From contig CP018627.1 in the NCBI GenBank assembly GCA_002021875.1, forward strand, positions 4,898,001-4,962,000: DNA of 64,000 nucleotides, read 5' to 3'. Position numbers and translations under genes: made by a program. This stretch comes from Streptomyces hygroscopicus (GTDB lineage: Bacteria > Actinomycetota > Actinomycetes > Streptomycetales > Streptomycetaceae). Within the stretch, counting starts at the first letter, position 1. Every line of letters starts with the position of its first letter. The notes below the pieces were generated by a model that saw nothing but the letters and a program-made list of their open reading frames with translations, had not been told where the DNA came from and did not search any database. This document shows positions 1 to 7,323 of this stretch, one piece after another.

Positions 1-118
1 CGCCATCGCCAATGACATCGCTCACGCCCACGGTGGCACCCTTACGGTGCTCACCAGCCCGCGGGGCGGGGCTCGCCTGCTGTTGTGTCTGCCGCGAACG
101 GACGTCGCCCGACCCTGA
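1..118 (+). CDS. C-terminal end of a sensor histidine kinase (cut by window start)
   Basis: An open frame enters from the left edge and stops with TGA at 116-118, leaving 38 codons. The visible residues include AHAHGGTLTVLTSPRGGARL, which matches the end of a HATPase_c fold: the G2-type glycine pair followed by the last strands that close the ATP lid. The protein is therefore probably the kinase of a two-component system whose other parts lie outside the window. It is followed by about 117 bases before the conservon and does not overlap it. Nothing can be said about its sensor domain. Confidence 0.6.
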   Translation, partial: AIANDIAHAHGGTLTVLTSPRGGARLLLCLPRTDVARP

Positions 119-235
119 CCCCGGTGCGGACGCGCCGTCTCACTCGTGAGAGTTTGGCAACTACCGGACCAGACTGATCAGTTGGTCAGTAGTATCTGCC
201 CTTTCCTGGCCGTGTCCCAGATGGAGGTGTCAAAG

Positions 236-1633
236 GTGCTGTCGGGGACGGAGGCCGTCGTCGTGGCCGCGTCCGCGGTGCTGGTACTGGTGCTGTCGCT
301 GTGCCTCACCTGGGTGGTCAGACTCCGTCGCGCGCTTGCTGACGCGCGTACGGCGACCGAGCGAGAACGAGCCGTTTCCGAACGGGAACGAGCCAATACC
401 GCGCACGAGCGCGCGCTGGCGGCCGAGCGCGGCGAAGAGGTCGCCCGGCTGGCCGCCGTACAGACCGACCTGGACGAGGCGGCGCGCCGGGAGCGGCGGC
501 TGCGCGACTCCGTCCAGGCGTCGTTCGAATCCGTGGCCCGCAATATGCACGCCATGTCGATGGTGCAGCAGCAGGTCCTCGACGGCCTCGAGCAGCATGT
601 CGAGGACGCGCGGCTGATGGGCGAGGTGATGAAGGCGGACCACGCCGCCGCCCAGATGACCCGCAAGGCCCAGACGCTGCTGGTGATGTGCGGGATCTGG
701 CCGGCCCGGCGGGAGACCAGGCCGGTGTCGCTCTTCGACTGTGTGCGCGGCGCGCAGTCGCGCATCGTGGAATTCGGCCGGGTGGACGTCCACGGCGGCC
801 AGGCCCTGTACGCGGTGGCACCCGCCGTGGAGGGCCTGATGCACGCGGTGGCCGAACTCCTGGAGAACGCCACGGTCTTCTCCCCCTCCCGCACCCAGGT
901 CGCGGTCGCCGTCCGGGAGGTCGCGGCGGGCGCGGTCATCGAGATCGACGACGCGGGGCTCGGCATGCCGCCGGACGTGCTGGAAAAGGCCATGGGCCAA
1001 CTGCGGGACGGTCTCGACCTGGCCCAGCTCGGCGCCGTGCCGCGGCTGGGGCTCGCCTGTGTCGGGCGCTGGTCGCGGGAGCTGGGCTTCGGGGTGGAGC
1101 TGTCCACGGCGTCGGCGTACGGCGGTACCCGGGTGGTGGTCTTCGTACCGCACCGGCTGCTGACCGAGCCGGCGAGCACGGTCCGGGCGGCGGACCACAA
1201 GCCGGTGGTCGTGGAGCCCGTGACCGTCGGCATGGTGAGCCACGACGCGGGCGGCACCGGCCTCGGCCCGGCCGCCGCGGACCCGGCCGGGAGCGGCTCG
1301 CTGGGCGGCCTGTCCGCGGACGACACCCCCGACGCGCCCGAGGCCCCCTCGCCGCTCGGCACCGGACTGCCCCGGCGCCGCAACCGCCGCCGCCCGGCCT
1401 CCGGAACCGCCCTGGCCGACACCGCCGACACGGCCACCGCCTCCGGCGCCCCGGCCCGCGCCGCGCCCACCCCCCGGGCCGGCGCCTGGACGCCCGAGGC
1501 CGCCCGCGCCTCCATCACCAGCGTCGTCTCCGGCACCCGCCGCGGACGAGTGGAAGCGGAGGCGGAGGACAGGGCCGTACCACTGACGGAAGAAAAGAGT
1601 CCGGACCGAGAAGACCGAGAAGGAGGCTGGTAG
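236..1633 (+). CDS. cvnA: Conservon sensor-like ATPase CvnA
   Basis: First gene of a conservon, the multi-gene signalling unit of actinomycetes in which a histidine-kinase-like protein works with Roadblock, DUF742 and Ras-like partners at the membrane. The GTG at 236 is chosen because GGAGGT lies 8 bases upstream; the frame is open from 146 and an ATG at 221 is possible. Residues about 7-28 form one hydrophobic membrane helix, followed by an Arg/Glu-rich coiled coil. A HATPase fold carries the N-box ELLENATVFSP near residue 207 and IEIDDAGLGMPP near residue 238. The tail is Ala/Pro-rich with GLPRRRNRRRP. There is no large extracellular sensing domain, so this is a short CvnA. The stop overlaps the cvnB start by one base. 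Confidence 0.88.
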   Translation: MLSGTEAVVVAASAVLVLVLSLCLTWVVRLRRALADARTATERERAVSERERANTAHERALAAERGEEVARLAAVQTDLDEAARRERRLRDSVQASFESVARNMHAMSMVQQQVLDGLEQHVEDARLMGEVMKADHAAAQMTRKAQTLLVMCGIWPARRETRPVSLFDCVRGAQSRIVEFGRVDVHGGQALYAVAPAVEGLMHAVAELLENATVFSPSRTQVAVAVREVAAGAVIEIDDAGLGMPPDVLEKAMGQLRDGLDLAQLGAVPRLGLACVGRWSRELGFGVELSTASAYGGTRVVVFVPHRLLTEPASTVRAADHKPVVVEPVTVGMVSHDAGGTGLGPAAADPAGSGSLGGLSADDTPDAPEAPSPLGTGLPRRRNRRRPASGTALADTADTATASGAPARAAPTPRAGAWTPEAARASITSVVSGTRRGRVEAEAEDRAVPLTEEKSPDREDREGGW

Positions 1634-2082
1634 TGGCCGGAACCATATCCAAATTGCCCGATGTTGGATGGATGCTGCGTCCGCTGACAGGGATCCCCGG
1701 GGTGCGGCATGCCGTCGTCGTCTCGGAGGACGGTCTGCGCATGGGCCACGACTCCGCCGAGGGCCTGTCCGGCGAGGTGTCCCGGCTCGGCGTGGACGAG
1801 GCCGAGTCGCTGGCCGCCGCCTGTGCCGCGCTGACGGTGACCAGCCAGTCCACCGTGTCGCTGCTGTTCGGCGAGGAGGCGGGGGTGCGGCAGCTGATGA
1901 TCGAATCCGACAGCGGGTTCGTGCTGTTCACCTCGGCCGGTCAGGGCGCCTCGCTGGGGGTGGCCACCGACACCGAGACGGATGTCGGCCTGGTGGCCCA
2001 GCAGATGCAGTTACTGGTCGCGAAGATCGGTGCCCATCTGAGCAGTCAGCCGCGGGACCCGATGGGCCGCCCGGCGTCATGA
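1633..2082 (+). CDS. cvnB: Conservon Roadblock/LC7 protein CvnB
   Basis: A 149-residue Roadblock/LC7-fold protein, the family that regulates small Ras-like GTPases such as MglA and here pairs with CvnD. The start is GTG in a TAGTG overlap with cvnA, preceded by AGGAGG at 1621-1626. Recognisable parts are the N-terminal helix with LTGIPGVRHAVVVSEDGLRMG and the strand QLMIESDSGFVLFTSAG. The size is normal for the family. The stop overlaps the cvnC start (ATGA), so translation of the four core genes is probably coupled. Identity rests on sequence character together with its fixed place in the conservon order. Confidence 0.88.
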   Translation: MAGTISKLPDVGWMLRPLTGIPGVRHAVVVSEDGLRMGHDSAEGLSGEVSRLGVDEAESLAAACAALTVTSQSTVSLLFGEEAGVRQLMIESDSGFVLFTSAGQGASLGVATDTETDVGLVAQQMQLLVAKIGAHLSSQPRDPMGRPAS

Positions 2083-2444
2083 GCTCGCCCGGCGAGGAAC
2101 GCACAACGGCCGCGGTGCGCCCCTATGTGATCACACGGGGACGCGCCGGTTCCTCACGGGAAGCTCTGCCGCTGGAAACGCTCGTCATGGCGTCCGGGAG
2201 CGCGCTGCCGCCGCATCTGCAGCCCGAGTACCGGCGGATCGCCGACCACTGCCAGGGGCTGCTGTCGGTGGCGGAGGTCGCCGCCCATCTCGGTCAGCCG
2301 CCGGCCGTGGTGCAGGTGCTGCTCGCGGATCTCATCGGCTGGGGGCACATCGTGGCGCGTCCGCCGATCCGGGTGGTCAAGCGAAAACGTGCCGATTTGG
2401 ACTTGCTGAGGAAGGTGCTCGATGGGCTTGAGAACAAGCTCTGA
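2079..2444 (+). CDS. cvnC: Conservon DUF742 protein CvnC
   Basis: A 121-residue DUF742 protein, the third conserved member of conservons. The residues VRPYVITRGRA near the start and the C-terminal part (SVAEVAAHLGQPPAVVQVLLADL, then the basic VKRKR) are typical; the central stretch resembles a winged helix-turn-helix. Its biochemical role is not established, but family members associate with CvnA and CvnB at the membrane. It starts in an ATGA overlap with cvnB and its 3' end overlaps the start of cvnD by 23 bases. Confidence 0.87.
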   Translation: MSSPGEERTTAAVRPYVITRGRAGSSREALPLETLVMASGSALPPHLQPEYRRIADHCQGLLSVAEVAAHLGQPPAVVQVLLADLIGWGHIVARPPIRVVKRKRADLDLLRKVLDGLENKL

Positions 2445-3171
2445 GATCTCGATGGCCGGTACGGACGGCACAACGCAGAGGAACCCCGCGGCCCGCCAGG
2501 GCGACGCGGACCGCACGACCCGCACAGACCACACCAACGAGACAGGCGAGACGGACGAGACGGGCGATACGGACGACATGGACGACATGGACGACACCCC
2601 CGTCATGTACGTGCAGTCCAGCGTGGCCGGGGCCGCCAAGATCCTGGTGGTCGGCCCGATGGGCGTCGGCAAGACCACGCTGATCGGCACGGTGTCGGAG
2701 ATCAAGCCGCTCTCCACCGAGGCGACGATGAGCCAGGCCGGGGCCCGGCTCGACACCAAGGTGCGGCCGTCGAAGACCACGACCACCGTCGCGCTGGACT
2801 TCGGGCGGATCACGCTGGGCGGCGAGCTGGTGCTGTATCTCTTCGGCACCCCCGGCCAGCAGCGGTTCCTCCCCGCCTGGAAGGACCTGGCGCGCGGCGC
2901 GCTGGGCGCGCTCGCACTGGTCGACACCCGCGATCTGGAGGCGTCCTTCGACGCCATCGGGCATCTGGAGGACCTGGATGTGCCGTTCTCCGTCGCGGTC
3001 AACGCCTTCCCGGACAGCAAGCAGCACAGCGAGGACGATCTGCGCTCCGCGCTCGATCTGCTCCCGCACACCCCGCTGGTCATCTGTGACGCCCGTGAGC
3101 ACCAGTCCTCGGTCAAGGCGCTGATCTCGCTCGTCTCGCATCTGATCGAGACACTCACGGAGGCGTCATGA
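2422..3171 (+). CDS. cvnD: Conservon Ras-like ATP/GTP-binding protein CvnD
   Basis: A 249-residue P-loop protein of the CvnD family, proposed to act as the small-GTPase switch of the conservon. The Walker A motif GPMGVGKTT is near residue 80, and FGTPGQQRF follows at the usual DxxGQ switch position. The first 65 residues are an acidic, Asp/Thr-rich low-complexity stretch (DTDDMDDMDDTP), so initiation could also be at the in-frame ATGs at 2452 or 2605; the first ATG is kept because it overlaps cvnC. The stop overlaps the following P450 start by four bases, which supports a single operon. Confidence 0.87.
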   Translation: MGLRTSSEISMAGTDGTTQRNPAARQGDADRTTRTDHTNETGETDETGDTDDMDDMDDTPVMYVQSSVAGAAKILVVGPMGVGKTTLIGTVSEIKPLSTEATMSQAGARLDTKVRPSKTTTTVALDFGRITLGGELVLYLFGTPGQQRFLPAWKDLARGALGALALVDTRDLEASFDAIGHLEDLDVPFSVAVNAFPDSKQHSEDDLRSALDLLPHTPLVICDAREHQSSVKALISLVSHLIETLTEAS

Positions 3172-4556
3172 CCGCCCCGGCCCCCACCCGGGTGCCGCTG
3201 TACGGAACCGCGCTCGACGGTCCGCTGACCGACCTGTACGAGCGGATGCGGCGCGACCACGGTCCGGTGGTCCCGGTGGAGATCGCGCCCCGGGTCGAGG
3301 CATGGCTGGTCATCGGCCACCGCGAGCTGCTCCATCTCACCCGCGACGAGCAGTACTTCTCCCATGACCCGCGCCGCTGGAGCCCGCTGCGCGAGGGCCG
3401 GGTGGCCGCCGACTCACCGCTGATGCCGCTGGTGGGCTGGCGCCCGGCGCTGCTGTTCGCCGACGGCGCGGCGCACCGCCGGATGCGCTCGGCGGTGGCC
3501 GACGCGCTGGGGCGGGTCAACGGCCATGAGCTGATCCGTACGGTGCGGGCCACCGCGGAGCGGCTGGTCGCCGGGTTCGCCGACCGGCACGCGGCGGATC
3601 TGGTGGAGAGCTACGCGCGTCTCCTGCCGCTGCAGGTCGTCACCGAACTGCTGGGGCTCGACGAGGAGAACGGGGCGCGGCTGGTCGAGACGCTCACCAC
3701 GATCGTCGCCCCGACCGTGGCCGCCACCGGCGCCAACAGGCGGATGGGCCAGATCCTGCTGGAGCTGATCGCCGGGAAGAAGCGGCGGCCGGGCGCGGAT
3801 CTGACGTCCTGGCTGCTGGAGCACCCCGTCGGGCTCAGCGACGAGGAGGTGCTGCACAACCTCGTGGTGATCATCGTCGCGGGGAACAACACCACCGTGA
3901 ACTGGATCGCCTCCACGATCCAGATCCTGCTCACCGACCCCGCGTTCCGCTCCTCGCTGACCCACGGCCATCTCACCGTCGACGACGCCCTGGACCTGGT
4001 GCTGTGGCGCCAGCCGCCCACCCAGAACTTCCCCGGCCGCTACGCCACCCGCGATCTGCGCTTCGGCGGCCAGGACATCCGCACCGGGGACATGCTCATC
4101 CTGGGCCTCGCGGGCGCCAACGCCGATCCGGAGGTGCTGCCCGAGGACGGGCGGCCGGTGGTCGGCAACCGCTCGTACCTCGCCTTCGGCGCGGGCCCGC
4201 ACACCTGCCCGGCGCGCGATCCGGCCCGGCTGATCACCCGTACCGCCGTGGACACCCTGCGCCACCGGCTGCCCGATATGGAGATCGCGGTGCCGGAGGA
4301 GCAGCTTCCGTGGATCACCTCGCCGTGGTCCAAGGGGCTGGCCAAGCTGCCGGTGCGGTTCTCGGCGCCGCAGCTCGCGGCCGACACCCCGGGCCGGGCC
4401 TCCGACTCCACGGGCCGGGCCTCCGGCTTCACAGCTCCTCCGACCTCCCACTCCGCGGCCCGGTCCTCCCTCTCCACGGCTCCTCCGACCTCCCACTCCC
4501 CGGCAACGACCCCCGCCTCCCCGGCCCCCGACTCCCCCGCAGGAGACCGCAGATGA
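3168..4556 (+). CDS. cvnE: Cytochrome P450, conservon-associated (CvnE type)
   Basis: A 462-residue cytochrome P450 translated from an ATGA overlap with cvnD. The oxygen-activating I-helix reads VAGNNTTVNW, with Asn-Asn at the usual acid/alcohol positions. The haem loop FGAGPHTCPARDPARL places the cysteine ligand near residue 347 but has Ala where Gly usually follows it, as in other conservon P450s. The substrate is unknown; conservon P450s are placed at the end of the signalling operon. The last 60 residues are a low-complexity tail made of imperfect repeats (PGRASDSTGRAS, then two copies of APPTSHS). The tail is probably disordered and is encoded by short direct DNA repeats. Confidence 0.85.
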   Translation: MTAPAPTRVPLYGTALDGPLTDLYERMRRDHGPVVPVEIAPRVEAWLVIGHRELLHLTRDEQYFSHDPRRWSPLREGRVAADSPLMPLVGWRPALLFADGAAHRRMRSAVADALGRVNGHELIRTVRATAERLVAGFADRHAADLVESYARLLPLQVVTELLGLDEENGARLVETLTTIVAPTVAATGANRRMGQILLELIAGKKRRPGADLTSWLLEHPVGLSDEEVLHNLVVIIVAGNNTTVNWIASTIQILLTDPAFRSSLTHGHLTVDDALDLVLWRQPPTQNFPGRYATRDLRFGGQDIRTGDMLILGLAGANADPEVLPEDGRPVVGNRSYLAFGAGPHTCPARDPARLITRTAVDTLRHRLPDMEIAVPEEQLPWITSPWSKGLAKLPVRFSAPQLAADTPGRASDSTGRASGFTAPPTSHSAARSSLSTAPPTSHSPATTPASPAPDSPAGDRR

Positions 4557-5818
4557 CCGACGGCCGATGCCCCGTGTCGCACGCCGACCTCGCACCGCAC
4601 CGCCTGGACCCCACCGGGGCACACCAGCACGCGGTCAACGAAGAGCTGCGCGCCCGCGGGGCCGCGGTCCCGGTCCTGCTGCCCGGTGACGTACCGGGGT
4701 ACGCCATCACCCGGCACGAGGAACTGAAGGACTTCGTCACCCACCCCGACGTGGCCAAGAACGCCTGCCACTTCGCCGCCCTGCAGCGGGACGAGCTCCC
4801 GCCGGGCTGGCCGATGCGGACCTTCGCCACCGTCCGGGGCATGATCACCGCGGACGGCGAGGACCACAAGCGGCTGCGGTCCCTGGTGACCCGGGCGTTC
4901 ACCCCGCGCCGGGTGGAGGCGCTGCAACCGGTGGTCAACGAGCTGACCGGCACGCTGCTGGACCGGCTGGCCGGGGCCGCCGCCGCGGATCCGGACGGGG
5001 TGGCCGACCTGCGCCGCCACTTCGCGCTGCCGCTGCCGATGAGCGTGATCTGCCGGCTCCTGGGCGTCGACGACCAGTACCAGGACCGGCTGCACGAGCT
5101 GTCCAACGAGATCGTCTCCACCCACACGGCCCCGGAGCGGGTCCCGGCCGCCAACCGGGAGATGGTCGCGATCCTCGGCCAGGTGGCGGCGGCCCGGGCG
5201 AAGGACCCCGGCGACGATCTGACCAGCGCGCTGATAGCGGCCCGTGAGGAGGACGGCGACCGGCTCGCCGAGGAAGAGCTGATCGGCACCCTGATGCTGA
5301 CGATCATCGCCGGACACGAGACCACGCTCAACCTGATCACCAACGCGGTACGGGCGCTGTGCAACCACCGCGACCAGTTGGATCTTGTTCGCTCCGGTGC
5401 CGCGACCTGGGGCGATGTGGTCGAGGAGACGCTGCGGTACGACGGCCCGGTGAGCTACTTCCCGTTCCGCTACCCCACCAGGGACCTCCCGGTCGGGGAC
5501 ACGGTCATCCCCAAGGGCGCGCCCGTGCTCGTCTCGTACACCGCCGCCGGGCGCGACGAGCGGGCGTACGGCCCGGACGCCGGTCGTTTCGACGTCACCC
5601 GCGGCGCCCGCCATCTGTCCTTCGGCCACGGCGCCCACTTCTGCCTGGGTGCCCCACTGGCCCGAATGGAGGCCGTGGTCGCCCTGGAGGCGCTCTTCAC
5701 CCGCTTCCCCGGCCTCGATCTGGCCGTCCCGGACGAGGAGCTGGTCCCGCACCCCAGCTTCGTCGGCAACAGCCCGCAGCGGCTCCCCGTCCGGCTCGGG
5801 GCGGCTCACAGCGCCTGA
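4553..5818 (+). CDS. cvnF: Cytochrome P450, conservon-associated (CvnF type)
   Basis: A second P450 of 421 residues, starting in an ATGA overlap with the first. It has a more canonical core: I-helix AGHETTLN near residue 253 with the acid-alcohol pair, and haem loop FGHGAHFCLGAPLAR with Cys near residue 364. It probably needs a ferredoxin and reductase from elsewhere, since none is encoded here. Conservons with two P450 genes are known in Streptomyces, and this operon ends here. The substrate cannot be predicted. Confidence 0.86.
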   Translation: MTDGRCPVSHADLAPHRLDPTGAHQHAVNEELRARGAAVPVLLPGDVPGYAITRHEELKDFVTHPDVAKNACHFAALQRDELPPGWPMRTFATVRGMITADGEDHKRLRSLVTRAFTPRRVEALQPVVNELTGTLLDRLAGAAAADPDGVADLRRHFALPLPMSVICRLLGVDDQYQDRLHELSNEIVSTHTAPERVPAANREMVAILGQVAAARAKDPGDDLTSALIAAREEDGDRLAEEELIGTLMLTIIAGHETTLNLITNAVRALCNHRDQLDLVRSGAATWGDVVEETLRYDGPVSYFPFRYPTRDLPVGDTVIPKGAPVLVSYTAAGRDERAYGPDAGRFDVTRGARHLSFGHGAHFCLGAPLARMEAVVALEALFTRFPGLDLAVPDEELVPHPSFVGNSPQRLPVRLGAAHSA

Positions 5819-5849
5819 GCCGGTGCGCTGAGGGCAGCGTTGCCTCCGG

Positions 5850-5876
5850 GAAACGGCGGGGATGCGGTCGGGTAAC
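5850..5876 (+). promoter_or_regulatory. GlnR-box-like site upstream of nitrite reductase genes
   Basis: GAAAC (5850-5854), GATGC (5861-5865) and GTAAC (5872-5876) are spaced exactly 11 bases start to start. This fits the alternating GTnAC-n6-GAAAC layout of actinobacterial GlnR boxes, although the middle element is poor. It lies 24 bases before the first gene of the nitrite reductase cluster, a known GlnR target in Streptomyces. No clear -10 box was found. Confidence 0.4.
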
Positions 5877-5899
5877 AGGCACCCCGCACGCTTCCTGGC

Positions 5900-7321
5900 A
5901 TGGAGTCGAACAGGGAGCCGGGGAGCCCGCAGCAGCGGCGGGTGGTGATCGTCGGCGGCGGGATGGCGGGCACCAGGCTGGCGCAGCAGCTAGTCGCGAA
6001 TGCGGGTGTGGGTGTGGGTACTGGCCCGGTCGCCCTCGACGTCACGGTCATCGGCGAGGAGCCGCACCCCGCGTACAACCGGGTGCTGCTCGCCGAGGTC
6101 CTCGCCGGGCGGTACGCCCCGGAGGTCATCGCCCTCCCCGTCCCCGCCGCCGGGGCCGGGGCCGAGGTGCGGCGGCTCAGCGGGGTGCGGGTGGTCCGCG
6201 TCGACCGCCCCACGGCGGAGGTGCTGTGCGACGACGGCCGCCGCGTGCCGTACGACGCGCTGGTGCTGGCCACCGGCTCCAACCCGGTGCTGCCGCCGCT
6301 GCGCGGCCTGTTCGAGCCGGACGGCCGCGACGACCCCCATGCCCTCCCGGAAGGCGTCCACGCCTTCCGCACCATGGACGACTGCCTGGCCCTCGGCGCG
6401 GCCGTACGGCCCGGGACGCGGGCCGTCGTCATCGGCGGCGGACTCCTCGGCGTCTCCGCCGCCCGTGCGCTGGCCCAGCGAGGTGCCCAGGTGGTCCTGG
6501 CGCACCAGGGCGAACACCTGATGGAGCGCCAGCTGGACCCGGGCGCGTCACGGCTGCTGCGGCGGCATATGGCGGCGCTGGGCGTGGAGGTCCACACCGA
6601 ATGCCGGGTCCGGGGCCTGCGCACCCGCGTCGCGGGGCCGGGGGGCGGCGGGCGGGCGGCGCGGGCAGTCCGCGCCGTCGAACTGGCCGACGGATACGCC
6701 CTGGAGGCCGATCTGGTCGTGCTCGCGTGCGGGGTCCGGCCACGGGTCGGGCTGGCCCGGGCGGCCGGACTGGAGGTGGCACACGGCATCGTCGTCGACG
6801 ACGAGCTACGGACGAGTGACCCGCGGGTGTTCGCGATCGGCGACTGCGCGGAACACGACGGCGTCGTGTACGGCCTGGCGGGCCCCGCCCAGGAGCAAGC
6901 AGACGTCCTGGCGCGGTTGCTGGCCCCCACCCCGCCCCTTCCCGAAACAAAGGGGCTCCGCCCCCTGGACCCCCACCGGGGCTCCGCCCCGGACCCCGCT
7001 CCTCAATCGCCGGAGGGGCTGGATTTTCGCTACACAGGCACCCGTGCCCTCACCCGCCTGACGCTCGCGTCAACGTCCGGCCCCCTGGACCTCGCTGCCT
7101 TCGGCAACCCCACCCCCGCCCCCGGCGACGACGTCATCCACCTCACCGACGCCACCCGCAACACGTACCGAAAAGTCGTGGTCCGCGGCGACCGCCTCCT
7201 CGGCGGCATCCTTCTCGGCGATCTCGGCACCGTCGGCGCGCTCGCCCGCGCCTGGGAGGGCGATGAGCCGCTCCCGGCCACCCCCCTGCTCCACCTGCTG
7301 ACCAACGATGGAGGCTCCTGA
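5900..7321 (+). CDS. FAD/NAD(P)-dependent oxidoreductase of the nitrite reductase cluster
   Basis: A 473-residue two-dinucleotide-fold reductase resembling the N-terminal half of NirB. It has FAD motif VVIVGGGMAGTRLAQQL near residue 14, NAD(P) motif AVVIGGGLLGVSAARAL near residue 175, and the second FAD contact VFAIGDCAEHDG. It probably feeds electrons to the nitrite reductase encoded just downstream. The C-terminal domain is interrupted: residues about 341-376 (PTPPLPETKGLRPLDPHRGS and onward) are encoded by a copy of a Streptomyces intergenic repeat element, and the normal fold resumes with RALTRLTLAS. The insertion keeps the frame, so the gene may be functional with a surface loop. The RBS before the ATG is weak. 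Confidence 0.8.
   Translation: MESNREPGSPQQRRVVIVGGGMAGTRLAQQLVANAGVGVGTGPVALDVTVIGEEPHPAYNRVLLAEVLAGRYAPEVIALPVPAAGAGAEVRRLSGVRVVRVDRPTAEVLCDDGRRVPYDALVLATGSNPVLPPLRGLFEPDGRDDPHALPEGVHAFRTMDDCLALGAAVRPGTRAVVIGGGLLGVSAARALAQRGAQVVLAHQGEHLMERQLDPGASRLLRRHMAALGVEVHTECRVRGLRTRVAGPGGGGRAARAVRAVELADGYALEADLVVLACGVRPRVGLARAAGLEVAHGIVVDDELRTSDPRVFAIGDCAEHDGVVYGLAGPAQEQADVLARLLAPTPPLPETKGLRPLDPHRGSAPDPAPQSPEGLDFRYTGTRALTRLTLASTSGPLDLAAFGNPTPAPGDDVIHLTDATRNTYRKVVVRGDRLLGGILLGDLGTVGALARAWEGDEPLPATPLLHLLTNDGGS
6924..7026 (+). repeat. REP-like intergenic element inserted in frame inside a CDS
   Basis: About 100 bases share an ordered set of blocks with the intergenic element at 15150-15245: CCCCGCCCCTTCCCGAA, CCGGGGCTCCGCCCCGGACC, then CTCCTCAA and CGCCGG..GGGCTGGA. 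The element contains GGGGCTCCGCCCC hairpins. Here it sits inside the FAD oxidoreductase frame and adds about 35 codons without a stop. Confidence 0.8.
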
Positions 7322-7323
7322 CG

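Noticed and set aside
178..1749. 523-codon minus-strand open frame opposite cvnA
   Set aside because: Serine/arginine/threonine-rich shadow of a gene with clear HATPase motifs; no RBS or domain.
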